From the NCBI GenBank assembly GCA_037446575.1, contig JBBIII010000040.1, forward strand, positions 1 through 21,878: 21,878 nt of DNA. Direction: 5' to 3'. Origin of the DNA: JBBIII01 sp037446575 (lineage in GTDB: Bacteria; Bacteroidota; Ignavibacteria; UBA10030). Positions 16,104 to 21,878 of the stretch are shown here, piece by piece. The first letter of the stretch is position 1. Each line of letters opens with the position of its first letter. The notes below the pieces were generated by a model that did not search any database, was not told where the DNA came from, and saw only the letters and a program-made list of their open reading frames with translations. The translations under genes and the position numbers were made by a program.

Positions 16104-16165
16104 ACCACAGAGAGCGCAGAGTCGCACAGAGAAAATACTCAAGGTCGCTCTGTGTCCTCTGTGGT
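16104..16165. repeat. CCACAGAG...CTCTGTGG palindromic repeat
   Basis: accacagag (16104-16112) pairs perfectly with ctctgtggt (16157-16165), and inner segments (cgcacagag / ctctgtgt) add further partial pairing. It begins 9 nt after the SpoIID stop codon and is followed by a run of A on this strand, so it does not look like a forward rho-independent terminator. The accacagag arm also occurs at 10041-10049. Confidence 0.65.
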
Positions 16166-16190
16166 AAAAAAAAATATGAGGGAGAAAAAT

Positions 16191-16265
16191 ATGATTGACA
16201 ATGAGTTAACACACAGGGTAATTGGTTGTGCGAAGAAAATGTATTCAATTAAAAGTGGGACTTAG
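16191..16265 (+). pseudogene. Decayed 5' remnant of a GxxExxY-family gene
   Basis: A 24-codon frame starts at an ATG with a good site (gaggga, 16179-16184) and reads M-I-D-N-E-L-T-H-R-V-I-G-C-A-K-K, then M-Y-S before stopping at TAG (16263). This closely fits the N-terminus of GxxExxY proteins (typically E-L-T-x-x-I-I-G-C-A-x-x-V-H-x-x-L-G-P-G-F-L-E-S-V-Y-E). Shifting by one frame near 16250 continues as K-V-G-L-R-R-V, resembling the following L-G-x-G-L-L-E-S-V segment with a short deletion. The rest of the family (about 100 residues) is missing. The scaffold gap interrupts the same stretch, so part of the damage could be assembly error. Confidence 0.5.
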
Positions 16266-16427
16266 GCGAGTANNNNNNNNNNNNNNNNNNNNNNNNNNNN
16301 NNNNNNNNNNNNNNNNNNNNNNNNNNNNNNNNNNNNNNNNNNNNNNNNNNNNNNNNNNNNNNNNNNNNNNNNGTAATTGGTTGTGCGAAGAAAATGTATT
16401 CAATTAAAAGTGGGACTTAGGCGAGTA
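16218..16427 (+). repeat. Exact 55-bp direct repeat flanking the scaffold gap
   Basis: Bases 16218-16272 and 16373-16427 are identical over 55 nt, and both are bounded by the run of N (the first copy ends at it, the second begins right after it). A length of exactly 55 equals a common de Bruijn k-mer size, so these are most likely overlapping contig ends rather than a biological duplication. The true sequence may simply run through one copy. Confidence 0.9.
16273..16372. other. Scaffold gap of 100 N
   Basis: Exactly 100 N, a conventional placeholder for unknown or nominal gap size. No gene can be read across it. The gene-free stretch from 16096 to 16431 therefore holds, in order: the CCACAGAG palindrome, the GxxExxY remnant, the first 55-bp copy, the gap and the second 55-bp copy. 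Confidence 0.98.
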
Positions 16428-16431
16428 ATCA

Positions 16432-17703
16432 ATGTTTAGCAAACAAGAAAAAAGAAATTCATGGGCGTGGGTGCCATCGCTCTATTTTGCGGAGGGAATT
16501 CCGTATGTGGTAGTTATGACTGTCGCGGTAATTATGTACAAGAAGCTCGGACTTTCTAATGCTGATATTGCGCTTTATACAAGCTGGTTATATCTGCCGT
16601 GGATGATCAAGCCGCTCTGGAGTCCATTCGTAGATATGTTTGGAACGAAACGGCTCTGGGTTATTGTAACACAATTAGTCATCTCTATTACACTTTTTAT
16701 TGCAGCATTTGCAGTTCAAATGGAAAATTATGTTGCATTTACATTAACAGTTTTTGCATTGATGGCGTTTAGCTCGGCAACTCACGACATTGCCGCCGAT
16801 GGATTTTATATGCTTGGATTGAACGAATCGCAACAGGCGGCATTTGTAGGAGTGCGCAGTACGTTTTATCGTATTGCAATGATAACAGGTCAGGGCGCGT
16901 TAGTTGTGCTTGCAGGAACATTAGAACCAAAAATCGGAATTCCGCAGTCATGGGCTATAACATTTCTTGTTCTTGCAATAATTTATGTGTTGTTGTGTTT
17001 GTATCATCGCTTCATACTTCCGCGACCTGCAATAGATAAACCTACTTATGAAAATCGCACACAAGGAATTTTATCTGAATTTTTCCGAACACTAATTATT
17101 TTCTTCAAGCGAAAAGAGATAATTGTTATACTTGCATTTTTACTTTTCTATCGTTTTGCTGAAGCGCAGTTGGTAAAACTTGTTTCTCCATTTTTACTAG
17201 ATGCGAGAGAGCAAGGTGGACTCGGATTAAGCACTGCCGATGTTGGGATTGTCTATGGCACAGTAGGATTGATTGCGTTGTCGGCGGGTGGATTGCTCGG
17301 GGGTTTTGTTATTTCCTTAAAGGGATTGAAGTACTGGTTATGGCCCATGGTTGTGATGATAAATGCACCGAATCTTGTTTATGTTTATCTCTCTTATGTT
17401 CAACCGGAAAATTTATTTATAATAAACTGCGCGGTTGGGATAGAACAATTCGGTTATGGTTTCGGTTTTGCCGCTTACTCGATGTATATGATATACATTT
17501 CGCAAGGCGAACATAAGACTGCACATTTTGCGCTATGCACTGGAATAATGGCTCTTGGCATGATGCTGCCCGGGATGATAAGCGGAAAAATTCAGGAGTT
17601 GATTGGTTATCAGCATTTCTTTATTTGGGTGATGATTTCAACGATTCCTGGATTTATAGTTACTGCGCTAGTGAAAATTAAACCGGAATATGGAAGAAAG
17701 TAA
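16432..17703 (+). CDS. AmpG-like MFS permease
   Basis: A 423-residue integral membrane protein with about 12 hydrophobic segments. AmpG-type features: an N-terminal helix ending F-A-E-G-I-P-Y (19-25), L-P-W-M-I-K-P-L-W-S-P-F-V-D (55-68) at the position of AmpG's K-F-L-W-S-P-L-M-D, and S-S-A-T-H-D-I-A-A-D-G-F (114-125) matching the S-A-S-Q-D-I-x-x-D segment. E. coli AmpG, which imports GlcNAc-anhydroMurNAc peptides, is longer (491 residues). Relatives of this shorter form in Bacteroidota include muropeptide transporters, but some AmpG-like MFS proteins carry siderophores, so the substrate is not certain. The nearby SpoIID-like and sugar-kinase genes favour wall fragments. The start at 16432 lies 4 nt after the 55-bp repeat; a weak purine stretch (aggcgag) precedes it. 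Confidence 0.85.
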   Translation: MFSKQEKRNSWAWVPSLYFAEGIPYVVVMTVAVIMYKKLGLSNADIALYTSWLYLPWMIKPLWSPFVDMFGTKRLWVIVTQLVISITLFIAAFAVQMENYVAFTLTVFALMAFSSATHDIAADGFYMLGLNESQQAAFVGVRSTFYRIAMITGQGALVVLAGTLEPKIGIPQSWAITFLVLAIIYVLLCLYHRFILPRPAIDKPTYENRTQGILSEFFRTLIIFFKRKEIIVILAFLLFYRFAEAQLVKLVSPFLLDAREQGGLGLSTADVGIVYGTVGLIALSAGGLLGGFVISLKGLKYWLWPMVVMINAPNLVYVYLSYVQPENLFIINCAVGIEQFGYGFGFAAYSMYMIYISQGEHKTAHFALCTGIMALGMMLPGMISGKIQELIGYQHFFIWVMISTIPGFIVTALVKIKPEYGRK

Positions 17704-17770
17704 TTGATATTTAATTTAACTTTGTTATAAAAAAACGAAGTATTTGAAACTATATACAGTTTTAGTTACT

Positions 17771-17790
17771 TTTATATAACATTATATAAA
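17771..17790. promoter_or_regulatory. Perfect palindrome abutting the mntA start codon (candidate operator)
   Basis: tttatata (17771-17778) and tatataaa (17783-17790) are exact reverse complements with a 4-nt centre (acat), and the next base is the A of the ATG. It overlaps any plausible -10 element or ribosome-binding position, as an autoregulatory operator of a toxin-antitoxin operon would. Being made only of A and T in its arms, it could arise by chance in this AT-rich DNA. Confidence 0.4.
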
Positions 17791-18102
17791 ATGGAAAACG
17801 TTATAAAATATTTTCCACAAGTTTCTTTATTTGATCTTGAACGTATTTGTAAGAGATATCATATACGCTCAATTTCTTTATTTGGTTCTGTGCTTCATCA
17901 GGAAAACAATCCAGAAAGTGATATTGATCTTCTAGTAGAGTTTGAGGATGGTTATGTACCAGGATTTCAATTTGCACAAATTCAAGTTGAATTGGCTCAG
18001 CTATTTGGACGAACTGTTGATCTACACACAAAGAATAGTTTAAGTCAATATTTTCGTGATACAGTTATTAGGGAAGCTGTATCTGTATATGGCAAACCGT
18101 AA
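17791..18102 (+). CDS. mntA: MntA-like minimal nucleotidyltransferase antitoxin (MNT)
   Basis: A 103-residue protein with the exact pol-beta minimal nucleotidyltransferase motif G-S-x10-D-x-D: G32-S33, D44 and D46 in S-D-I-D-L-L-V-E-F. A third acidic residue, D77, is in G-R-T-V-D-L. In characterised MntA-HepT pairs, MntA neutralises the HEPN toxin by AMPylating a tyrosine beside the HEPN active site. All catalytic residues are present, so this mechanism is plausible here. The gene overlaps hepT by 14 bp on the same strand. The 87-bp upstream gap separates it from the AmpG-like gene, so it probably has its own promoter. Confidence 0.92.
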   Translation: MENVIKYFPQVSLFDLERICKRYHIRSISLFGSVLHQENNPESDIDLLVEFEDGYVPGFQFAQIQVELAQLFGRTVDLHTKNSLSQYFRDTVIREAVSVYGKP

Positions 18103-18454
18103 ATCAGATTTGATACGCATCCATCATATGATTGATGCTTCTGTTAAAGCCATTCAATTTACTCAATTCAAAACTCGTGCTGATCTTGACAAAGAAGAAC
18201 AACTAGCGTTAGCATTGGTTCGTCTTGTGGAAATAATTGGCGAAGCAGCTTCAAAGATAACTGAGGAGACACAAGCGCAATCTCCATCTATTCCGTGGTT
18301 GAATATTACAGGAACTCGTAACAGACTGATTCATGCATATGAAAATGTTGATTATGATATTTTGTGGCAAATTGTTCAAAAAGATTTACCTGCGTTGGTT
18401 CAACAGCTTGAACAATTATTGTGCAAACTTGATAAACAACAACCGATGTTCTAA
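18089..18454 (+). CDS. hepT: HepT-like HEPN-domain ribonuclease toxin (DUF86)
   Basis: The start at 18089 (M-A-N-R-K-S-D) is preferred over the in-frame ATG at 18056, which would add 11 non-conserved residues and increase the overlap with mntA. The resulting 121-residue all-helical protein has the HEPN active-site motif R-x4-H-x-Y: R77, H82 and Y84 in R-N-R-L-I-H-A-Y. R77 and H82 are expected to be catalytic for RNA cleavage, and Y84 is the residue modified by MntA in studied systems. The G-T-R-N-R-L-I-H-A-Y context and the I-G-E-A-A segment before it are typical of DUF86/HepT. With mntA it forms a complete, apparently intact type VII-style toxin-antitoxin pair. Confidence 0.92.
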   Translation: MANRKSDLIRIHHMIDASVKAIQFTQFKTRADLDKEEQLALALVRLVEIIGEAASKITEETQAQSPSIPWLNITGTRNRLIHAYENVDYDILWQIVQKDLPALVQQLEQLLCKLDKQQPMF

Positions 18455-18487
18455 TTCATAAAGAGTGTTATTGAAAAACGGAGATAG

Positions 18488-18515
18488 ATGTATGATTCCT
18501 TATAAGGAGATACAT
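18488..18515. repeat. 28-bp imperfect palindrome between convergent genes
   Basis: atgtat (18488-18493) and atacat (18510-18515) flank the perfect 10-bp palindrome ccttataagg (18498-18507). It sits between the 3' ends of hepT (+) and the PAP2 gene (-). No T-tract follows on either strand, so a terminator role is weak; it may be another dispersed repeat. Confidence 0.35.
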
Positions 18516-18543
18516 AGGTTAGGTTATTGACATCTTCAATCGT

Positions 18544-19338
18544 TTAAAACACTACCCGAATTGAAAACCCATATTGTGCTCTAGTGCTATTCGGAATTAA
18601 CGAGAGATTGCTTTTATCGTTTCTATGCAACCATGGAATCAAATACCCAAAAGCACTACCTGTAATTGCGCCAATGATAATATCTGAAGGATAATGCATT
18701 CCCGCATCATATCTCAAATAACCGACTAAACCAGCGGTTAATAACGAGCCAGTCCATACGTACGATTTCCAATCCGAGTCAGGGTAATAATCTGAAAACA
18801 CAGTAGAAATAAATACCGCCGACGCAAACGCAATTGTTGTGTGCCCCGAGTAAAAAGATTTGCGGGTATCGCTCGATAATTTTTTTGAGATCGGTGCATT
18901 AGGATTATAAGCATAAGGACGCGTGCGGGATGTTAATCCTTTTACCAGCAAATTAGCTCCGCCTGAAAAAGCCAATACTTCAGAATACAATAATGTAATA
19001 GTTTTCCAATCGTTACGAATATTTTCATTAAGAAAGAATACGAAAGGAGCAACTGCCAAAGTATTGCGAAAAATATCGCTCCACTCGCCGGCATTTTCAG
19101 AATAGTTGTATGTTGCGCTTCGATCAAATGAATTCACAGACGTTCTGTCCAATTCATTTATTTGCACATCGGTAAGCGGCGTTACCGCGCGATAGAACAA
19201 ATAACCTGTCAGCGCTAGTCCTCCGCCGGCTCCAAGTATGTATGTATCTTTATCCCACGATACTCGATATGGCGATTGTCCCATAAGGAAGCAAGGGAGA
19301 ATTAGAAACGGCGTTAAAAATCTAAAAAGTCTAATCAT
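18544..19338 (-). CDS. Exported PAP2-superfamily phosphatase
   Basis: A 264-residue protein with a signal peptide or N-terminal anchor (1-20, ends L-M-G-Q) and the three PAP2 motifs: K133-x6-R140-P141 (K-G-L-T-S-R-T-R-P), S164-G165-H166 (F-Y-S-G-H), and R209-x5-H215-x3-D219 (R-Y-D-A-G-M-H-Y-P-S-D). All predicted catalytic residues are present. The family dephosphorylates lipids such as undecaprenyl pyrophosphate or phosphatidic/phosphatidylglycerol phosphate at the outer face of the membrane or in the periplasm. Several hydrophobic stretches (about 32-50, 94-104, 112-132, 167-181, 196-208, 220-232) may be membrane helices. Substrate unknown. It is convergent with hepT and divergent from proB. 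Confidence 0.9.
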   Translation of the reverse strand: MIRLFRFLTPFLILPCFLMGQSPYRVSWDKDTYILGAGGGLALTGYLFYRAVTPLTDVQINELDRTSVNSFDRSATYNYSENAGEWSDIFRNTLAVAPFVFFLNENIRNDWKTITLLYSEVLAFSGGANLLVKGLTSRTRPYAYNPNAPISKKLSSDTRKSFYSGHTTIAFASAVFISTVFSDYYPDSDWKSYVWTGSLLTAGLVGYLRYDAGMHYPSDIIIGAITGSAFGYLIPWLHRNDKSNLSLIPNSTRAQYGFSIRVVF

Positions 19339-19391
19339 AATACTTTTAAATCACGTAAAATTAATTTAAAGTTCGACATGATGAAGCAAAA

Positions 19392-19421
19392 TTTACAAAC
19401 AATATTAAAGCGAACTATAAT
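19392..19421 (+). promoter_or_regulatory. Predicted distal promoter of proBA
   Basis: TTTACA (19392-19397), an 18-nt spacer and a perfect TATAAT (19416-19421). Transcription would start near 19428 and give a leader of about 70 nt. Caution: the major sigma factor of Bacteroidota proper prefers other elements. Confidence 0.4.
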
Positions 19422-19462
19422 ATATTAAAATAAATGAGACTCTTATCAAAGGCAATGTTTTT

Positions 19463-19490
19463 TTGAATTCTTCTTACTATTTAGTATAAT
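19463..19490 (+). promoter_or_regulatory. Predicted proximal promoter of proBA (would give a nearly leaderless mRNA)
   Basis: TTGAAT (19463-19468), a 16-nt spacer and a perfect TATAAT (19485-19490). The proB ATG begins only 9 nt after the last base of the -10 element, so transcripts from here would start at, or one or two bases before, the start codon. Confidence 0.45.
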
Positions 19491-19498
19491 AAAGCGTT

Positions 19499-20638
19499 AT
19501 GCACAGACTAAAAAATATATTTCACAAGAAAAATAGAATAGTCATAAAAATCGGTACGAACTTACTTGCCGATAAAGAGAAAGGGATAAATTTTGAACAA
19601 ATCCAGATAATTGCGCAGAGTGTTACAAAGTTATGCGCTGACGGAAAGAATATAGTGCTTGTAAGTTCCGGAGCTATTGGCGCCGGCGTTGCCGCGCTGA
19701 AATTAAAGGAACGACCTAAGACAATTCCTGAAAAGCAAGCGACAGCCGCAATTGGTCAGCCATTACTAATGGAAGCTTATGAAAATGCCTTTCGAAATCT
19801 TAATTGCACTATAGCGCAAATTTTACTTACAAAAGACGATTTTGTAAATCGTGTGCGATATGTGAATGCAAAAAACACATTTTCTGCTTTGTTCGATAAA
19901 AATGTTGTTCCTATTATCAATGAAAACGATACGGTTGCAGTTGAGGAAATAAAACTCGGAGATAACGACAATTTATCCGCTCTTGTTGCAAATCTTATTG
20001 AAGCAGATTTACTGATAATTCTTAGTGATATAGATGGGTTATATTCAGATGACCCGACAAAGAATGAAAAAGCCGAGCTAATTCCGATTGTAGAAAAAAT
20101 ATCGCCACAAATTGAAAAATTGGCAAAAAGTAGTAAAAGCGAATTGAGTACAGGCGGAATGATAACGAAGATTCAAGCTGCAAGGCGATGTGTTTCTTCC
20201 GGCATAGCAATGATAATAGCAAATGGAAAAAATCCTAATATAATTGAAGAAATTTTCTCTGGAAATTTTAAAGGGACACTATTCCTCCCTGAGGAAAAGA
20301 AATTGAATGTTAGAAAAAAGTGGATTGGGTTTGTTTCTCATTCCAAAGGATATATTGTAGTAGACGAGGGAGCGAAAAATGCTTTGGTGAAAAAACAAAA
20401 AAGTCTTTTACCTTCCGGAGTAGTGGAAATACAGGGTGATTTCAAGGCGCACGATACAGTTTCAGTGCGCGATATTAATGGTTGTGAGATTGCGAGAGGA
20501 GTAACAGCTTATTCATCTATCGATATGCAAAAAATTAAAGGGAAGAAAACAGCTGATATAGAAAAAATATTGAATCGCTTAACTAGCGGAGAAGTGATAC
20601 ACAGAGATAATCTTGTATTGATCGGAGAAGATAAATGA
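19499..20638 (+). CDS. proB: Glutamate 5-kinase
   Basis: A 379-residue protein with an amino-acid kinase domain followed by a C-terminal PUA domain (about 285-375), the same architecture as E. coli ProB (367 residues). Motifs: K-I-G-T-N (17-21), S-S-G-A-I-G-A-G (56-63), N-E-N-D (141-144), G-D-N-D-N-L-S-A (154-161), S-D-I-D-G-L-Y-S (176-183), and S-T-G-G-M-I-T-K-I-Q-A-A in the ATP-binding part. It catalyses the ATP-dependent phosphorylation of glutamate, the first step of proline synthesis, in the cytosol. No Shine-Dalgarno sequence precedes the ATG, and no other start is available before the conserved core. It overlaps proA by 4 bp (ATGA). Confidence 0.96.
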   Translation: MHRLKNIFHKKNRIVIKIGTNLLADKEKGINFEQIQIIAQSVTKLCADGKNIVLVSSGAIGAGVAALKLKERPKTIPEKQATAAIGQPLLMEAYENAFRNLNCTIAQILLTKDDFVNRVRYVNAKNTFSALFDKNVVPIINENDTVAVEEIKLGDNDNLSALVANLIEADLLIILSDIDGLYSDDPTKNEKAELIPIVEKISPQIEKLAKSSKSELSTGGMITKIQAARRCVSSGIAMIIANGKNPNIIEEIFSGNFKGTLFLPEEKKLNVRKKWIGFVSHSKGYIVVDEGAKNALVKKQKSLLPSGVVEIQGDFKAHDTVSVRDINGCEIARGVTAYSSIDMQKIKGKKTADIEKILNRLTSGEVIHRDNLVLIGEDK

Positions 20639-21878
20639 TAGATGAAGAAATTGTAAAAAAAGTTCAGGCGGTTAAACAGGCAAGCGTTGTTTTATATAAT
20701 TGTACAACCGCTAAGAAAAACTCATTATTGAAAGCGATTATTAAACGACTGCAAAGTGAGACACGATTTATTATTGAAGCAAATAAAATTGATTTGGCGA
20801 GCGCACAATTAAACGGGCTTTCAAAAGTATTAATGGATAGACTAATGCTTGATGGAATGCGAATAAAACAAATAATTGCAGGTGTAAAAGATGTTATCAA
20901 ATTGCCCGATCCGGTTGGCGAAGTCTTTGGAAAAATTAAAAGACCCAATGGATTAATTGTGGAAAAGATGAGAGTACCACTCGGAGCAATCGGGATTATT
21001 TATGAAGCCCGTCCTAATGTTACAATTGATGCCGCGGCTCTGTGTTTGAAATCGGGGAATTCGGTAATGCTTCGCGGCGGCTCTGAGGCGTTCTATACAA
21101 ACAAAAAACTTGTTGAAGTAATAAAGTTAGCATTGAAAGATGTTAAATTACCCGAAAGCTCTGTTGAGTTTGTTGGAACTACAGAGAGAGAAGCTGTAAT
21201 GACTATGCTGAAGCAAGAAAAATATTTGGATGTGATAATTCCGCGTGGAAGTCAGCATTTAATAAAATTTATTCAAGAAAACTCAACTGTGCCTGTGATA
21301 GCGCATGGCGAAGGTAACTGCCATATTTATGTTGATGCATCGGCTGATCTAAAAAAAGCTGAAGAAATTGTATTTAACGCTAAGACTCAGCGTCCATCAG
21401 TCTGTAACGCGGCAGAGAAACTGCTTGTGCATGAAAAGATTGCGAAAAAGTTTTTACCTAAGATTATTAATAGACTACAGCAAGCTGGAGTTGAAATTCG
21501 TTGCGACGAAGCGGTTCTCAAAATTATTACCGATGCAAAATTGACCGAAGAGGCGGATTGGTATAAAGAGTATCTCGATTTAATAATCGCCGTAAAAATT
21601 GTTAAGAGTATTGACGAAGCGATTAAGCATATCAATTTTTATGGCTCGCATCATTCAGATGCGATTGTTACGGAAAATAAAGCAAACGGCGAGAGATTCT
21701 TACGCGAAGTAGACTCCGCCGCCGTATATGTTAATGCTTCAACTCGATTTACCGATGGATATGAATTTGGGCTTGGCGCCGAAATTGGAATCAGTACGCA
21801 AAAGCTTCACGCCCGTGGTCCCATGGGACTCGAGGAGCTAACCAGCACAAAGTTTATTGTGCATGGAAAAGGGCAGAT
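20635..21878 (+). CDS. proA: Gamma-glutamyl phosphate reductase, 3' end cut by the window
   Basis: The frame begins at the ATG inside proB's ATGA overlap and stays open to the window end (414 codons), so only the last few residues are missing (family length about 417). Recognisable parts: M-R-V-P-L-G-A-I-G-I-I-Y-E-A-R-P-N-V-T (NADPH-binding region), K-S-G-N-S-V-M-L-R-G-G-S-E-A, I-P-R-G-S-Q-H-L-I, and the catalytic C257 in Q-R-P-S-V-C-N-A. The C-terminal part contains H-A-R-G-P-M-G-L-E-E-L-T-S-T-K. The enzyme reduces glutamyl 5-phosphate with NADPH to glutamate semialdehyde, the second step of proline synthesis, directly after ProB; translational coupling and substrate hand-over between the two are plausible. 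The residue before V-C is serine rather than the glycine I expect in many relatives, a minor variation. Confidence 0.95.
   Translation, partial: MIDEEIVKKVQAVKQASVVLYNCTTAKKNSLLKAIIKRLQSETRFIIEANKIDLASAQLNGLSKVLMDRLMLDGMRIKQIIAGVKDVIKLPDPVGEVFGKIKRPNGLIVEKMRVPLGAIGIIYEARPNVTIDAAALCLKSGNSVMLRGGSEAFYTNKKLVEVIKLALKDVKLPESSVEFVGTTEREAVMTMLKQEKYLDVIIPRGSQHLIKFIQENSTVPVIAHGEGNCHIYVDASADLKKAEEIVFNAKTQRPSVCNAAEKLLVHEKIAKKFLPKIINRLQQAGVEIRCDEAVLKIITDAKLTEEADWYKEYLDLIIAVKIVKSIDEAIKHINFYGSHHSDAIVTENKANGERFLREVDSAAVYVNASTRFTDGYEFGLGAEIGISTQKLHARGPMGLEELTSTKFIVHGKGQ

Noticed and set aside
16222..16407. 61-codon open frame reading through the run of N
   Set aside because: Its middle is unknown sequence and both ends are the same 55-bp copy; it is an artefact, although its first part gives the shifted frame of the GxxExxY remnant.
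1..21878. CRISPR arrays, tRNA or rRNA genes, insertion sequences or prophage genes
   Set aside because: No regularly spaced direct repeats, no tRNA-like cloverleaf or CCA-end pattern noticed, and no transposase, integrase or phage motifs in any plausible frame.

Overview
The window is an AT-rich bacterial chromosome segment with densely packed genes. It looks like draft or metagenome-derived assembly, because it contains a 100-N scaffold gap flanked by an exact 55-bp duplication. The gene families present are a DUF5916 outer-membrane-type protein, AmpG-like MFS, GNAT-DUF4922, cytosolic-looking SpoIID, a BstA/YfiT-type DinB protein and tandem hemerythrins. Together with the scarcity of strong Shine-Dalgarno sites, they point to the Bacteroidota/Ignavibacteriota (FCB) group. 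This placement is inferred from gene content; there is no rRNA or marker gene to prove it.

Layout: (1) 1-2385 (+) is the 3' part of a DUF5916 protein, followed by a short block of stem-loop intergenic repeats. (2) 2633-7906 (-) is a tightly spaced run. In transcription order it holds a transglutaminase-like protein, a BstA/YfiT-like DinB protein, a stand-alone PAS protein, two bacteriohemerythrins, an AhpD-like carboxymuconolactone decarboxylase family protein, a secreted HExGH metallopeptidase and a YkgJ-type cysteine-cluster protein. The middle of this run looks like an oxygen/thiol-redox module. (3) 7968-10562 (-) holds a TlpA-like thioredoxin, a full-length DsbD and a 72-aa membrane protein, i.e. 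envelope thiol-disulfide chemistry. (4) 10756-17703 (+) holds a BadF-type sugar kinase, a two-lobed GT2 protein, a GNAT-DUF4922 fusion, a SpoIID/LytB protein without signal peptide and an AmpG-like permease. The middle three genes are translationally coupled by 4-nt overlaps. I read this as a candidate cell-wall sugar/muropeptide salvage locus. (5) 17771-18454 (+) is a MntA-HepT (MNT-HEPN) toxin-antitoxin pair with a perfect palindrome directly before its start codon. (6) 18544-19338 (-) is an exported PAP2 phosphatase. (7) 19392-21878 (+) holds proB and proA with two good promoter-like elements upstream; proA runs off the window a few codons before its expected end.

The most interesting part is region 4. 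A kinase, a fused acetyltransferase plus HIT-like nucleotidyl-transfer domain, a probably cytoplasmic lytic-transglycosylase-like protein and a muropeptide-permease-like transporter would together make a non-canonical recycling route from imported wall fragments to activated sugars. No enzyme activity in this route is proven by sequence alone. Between SpoIID and AmpG lie an interspersed CCACAGAG palindrome, the decayed start of a GxxExxY-family gene and the scaffold gap.
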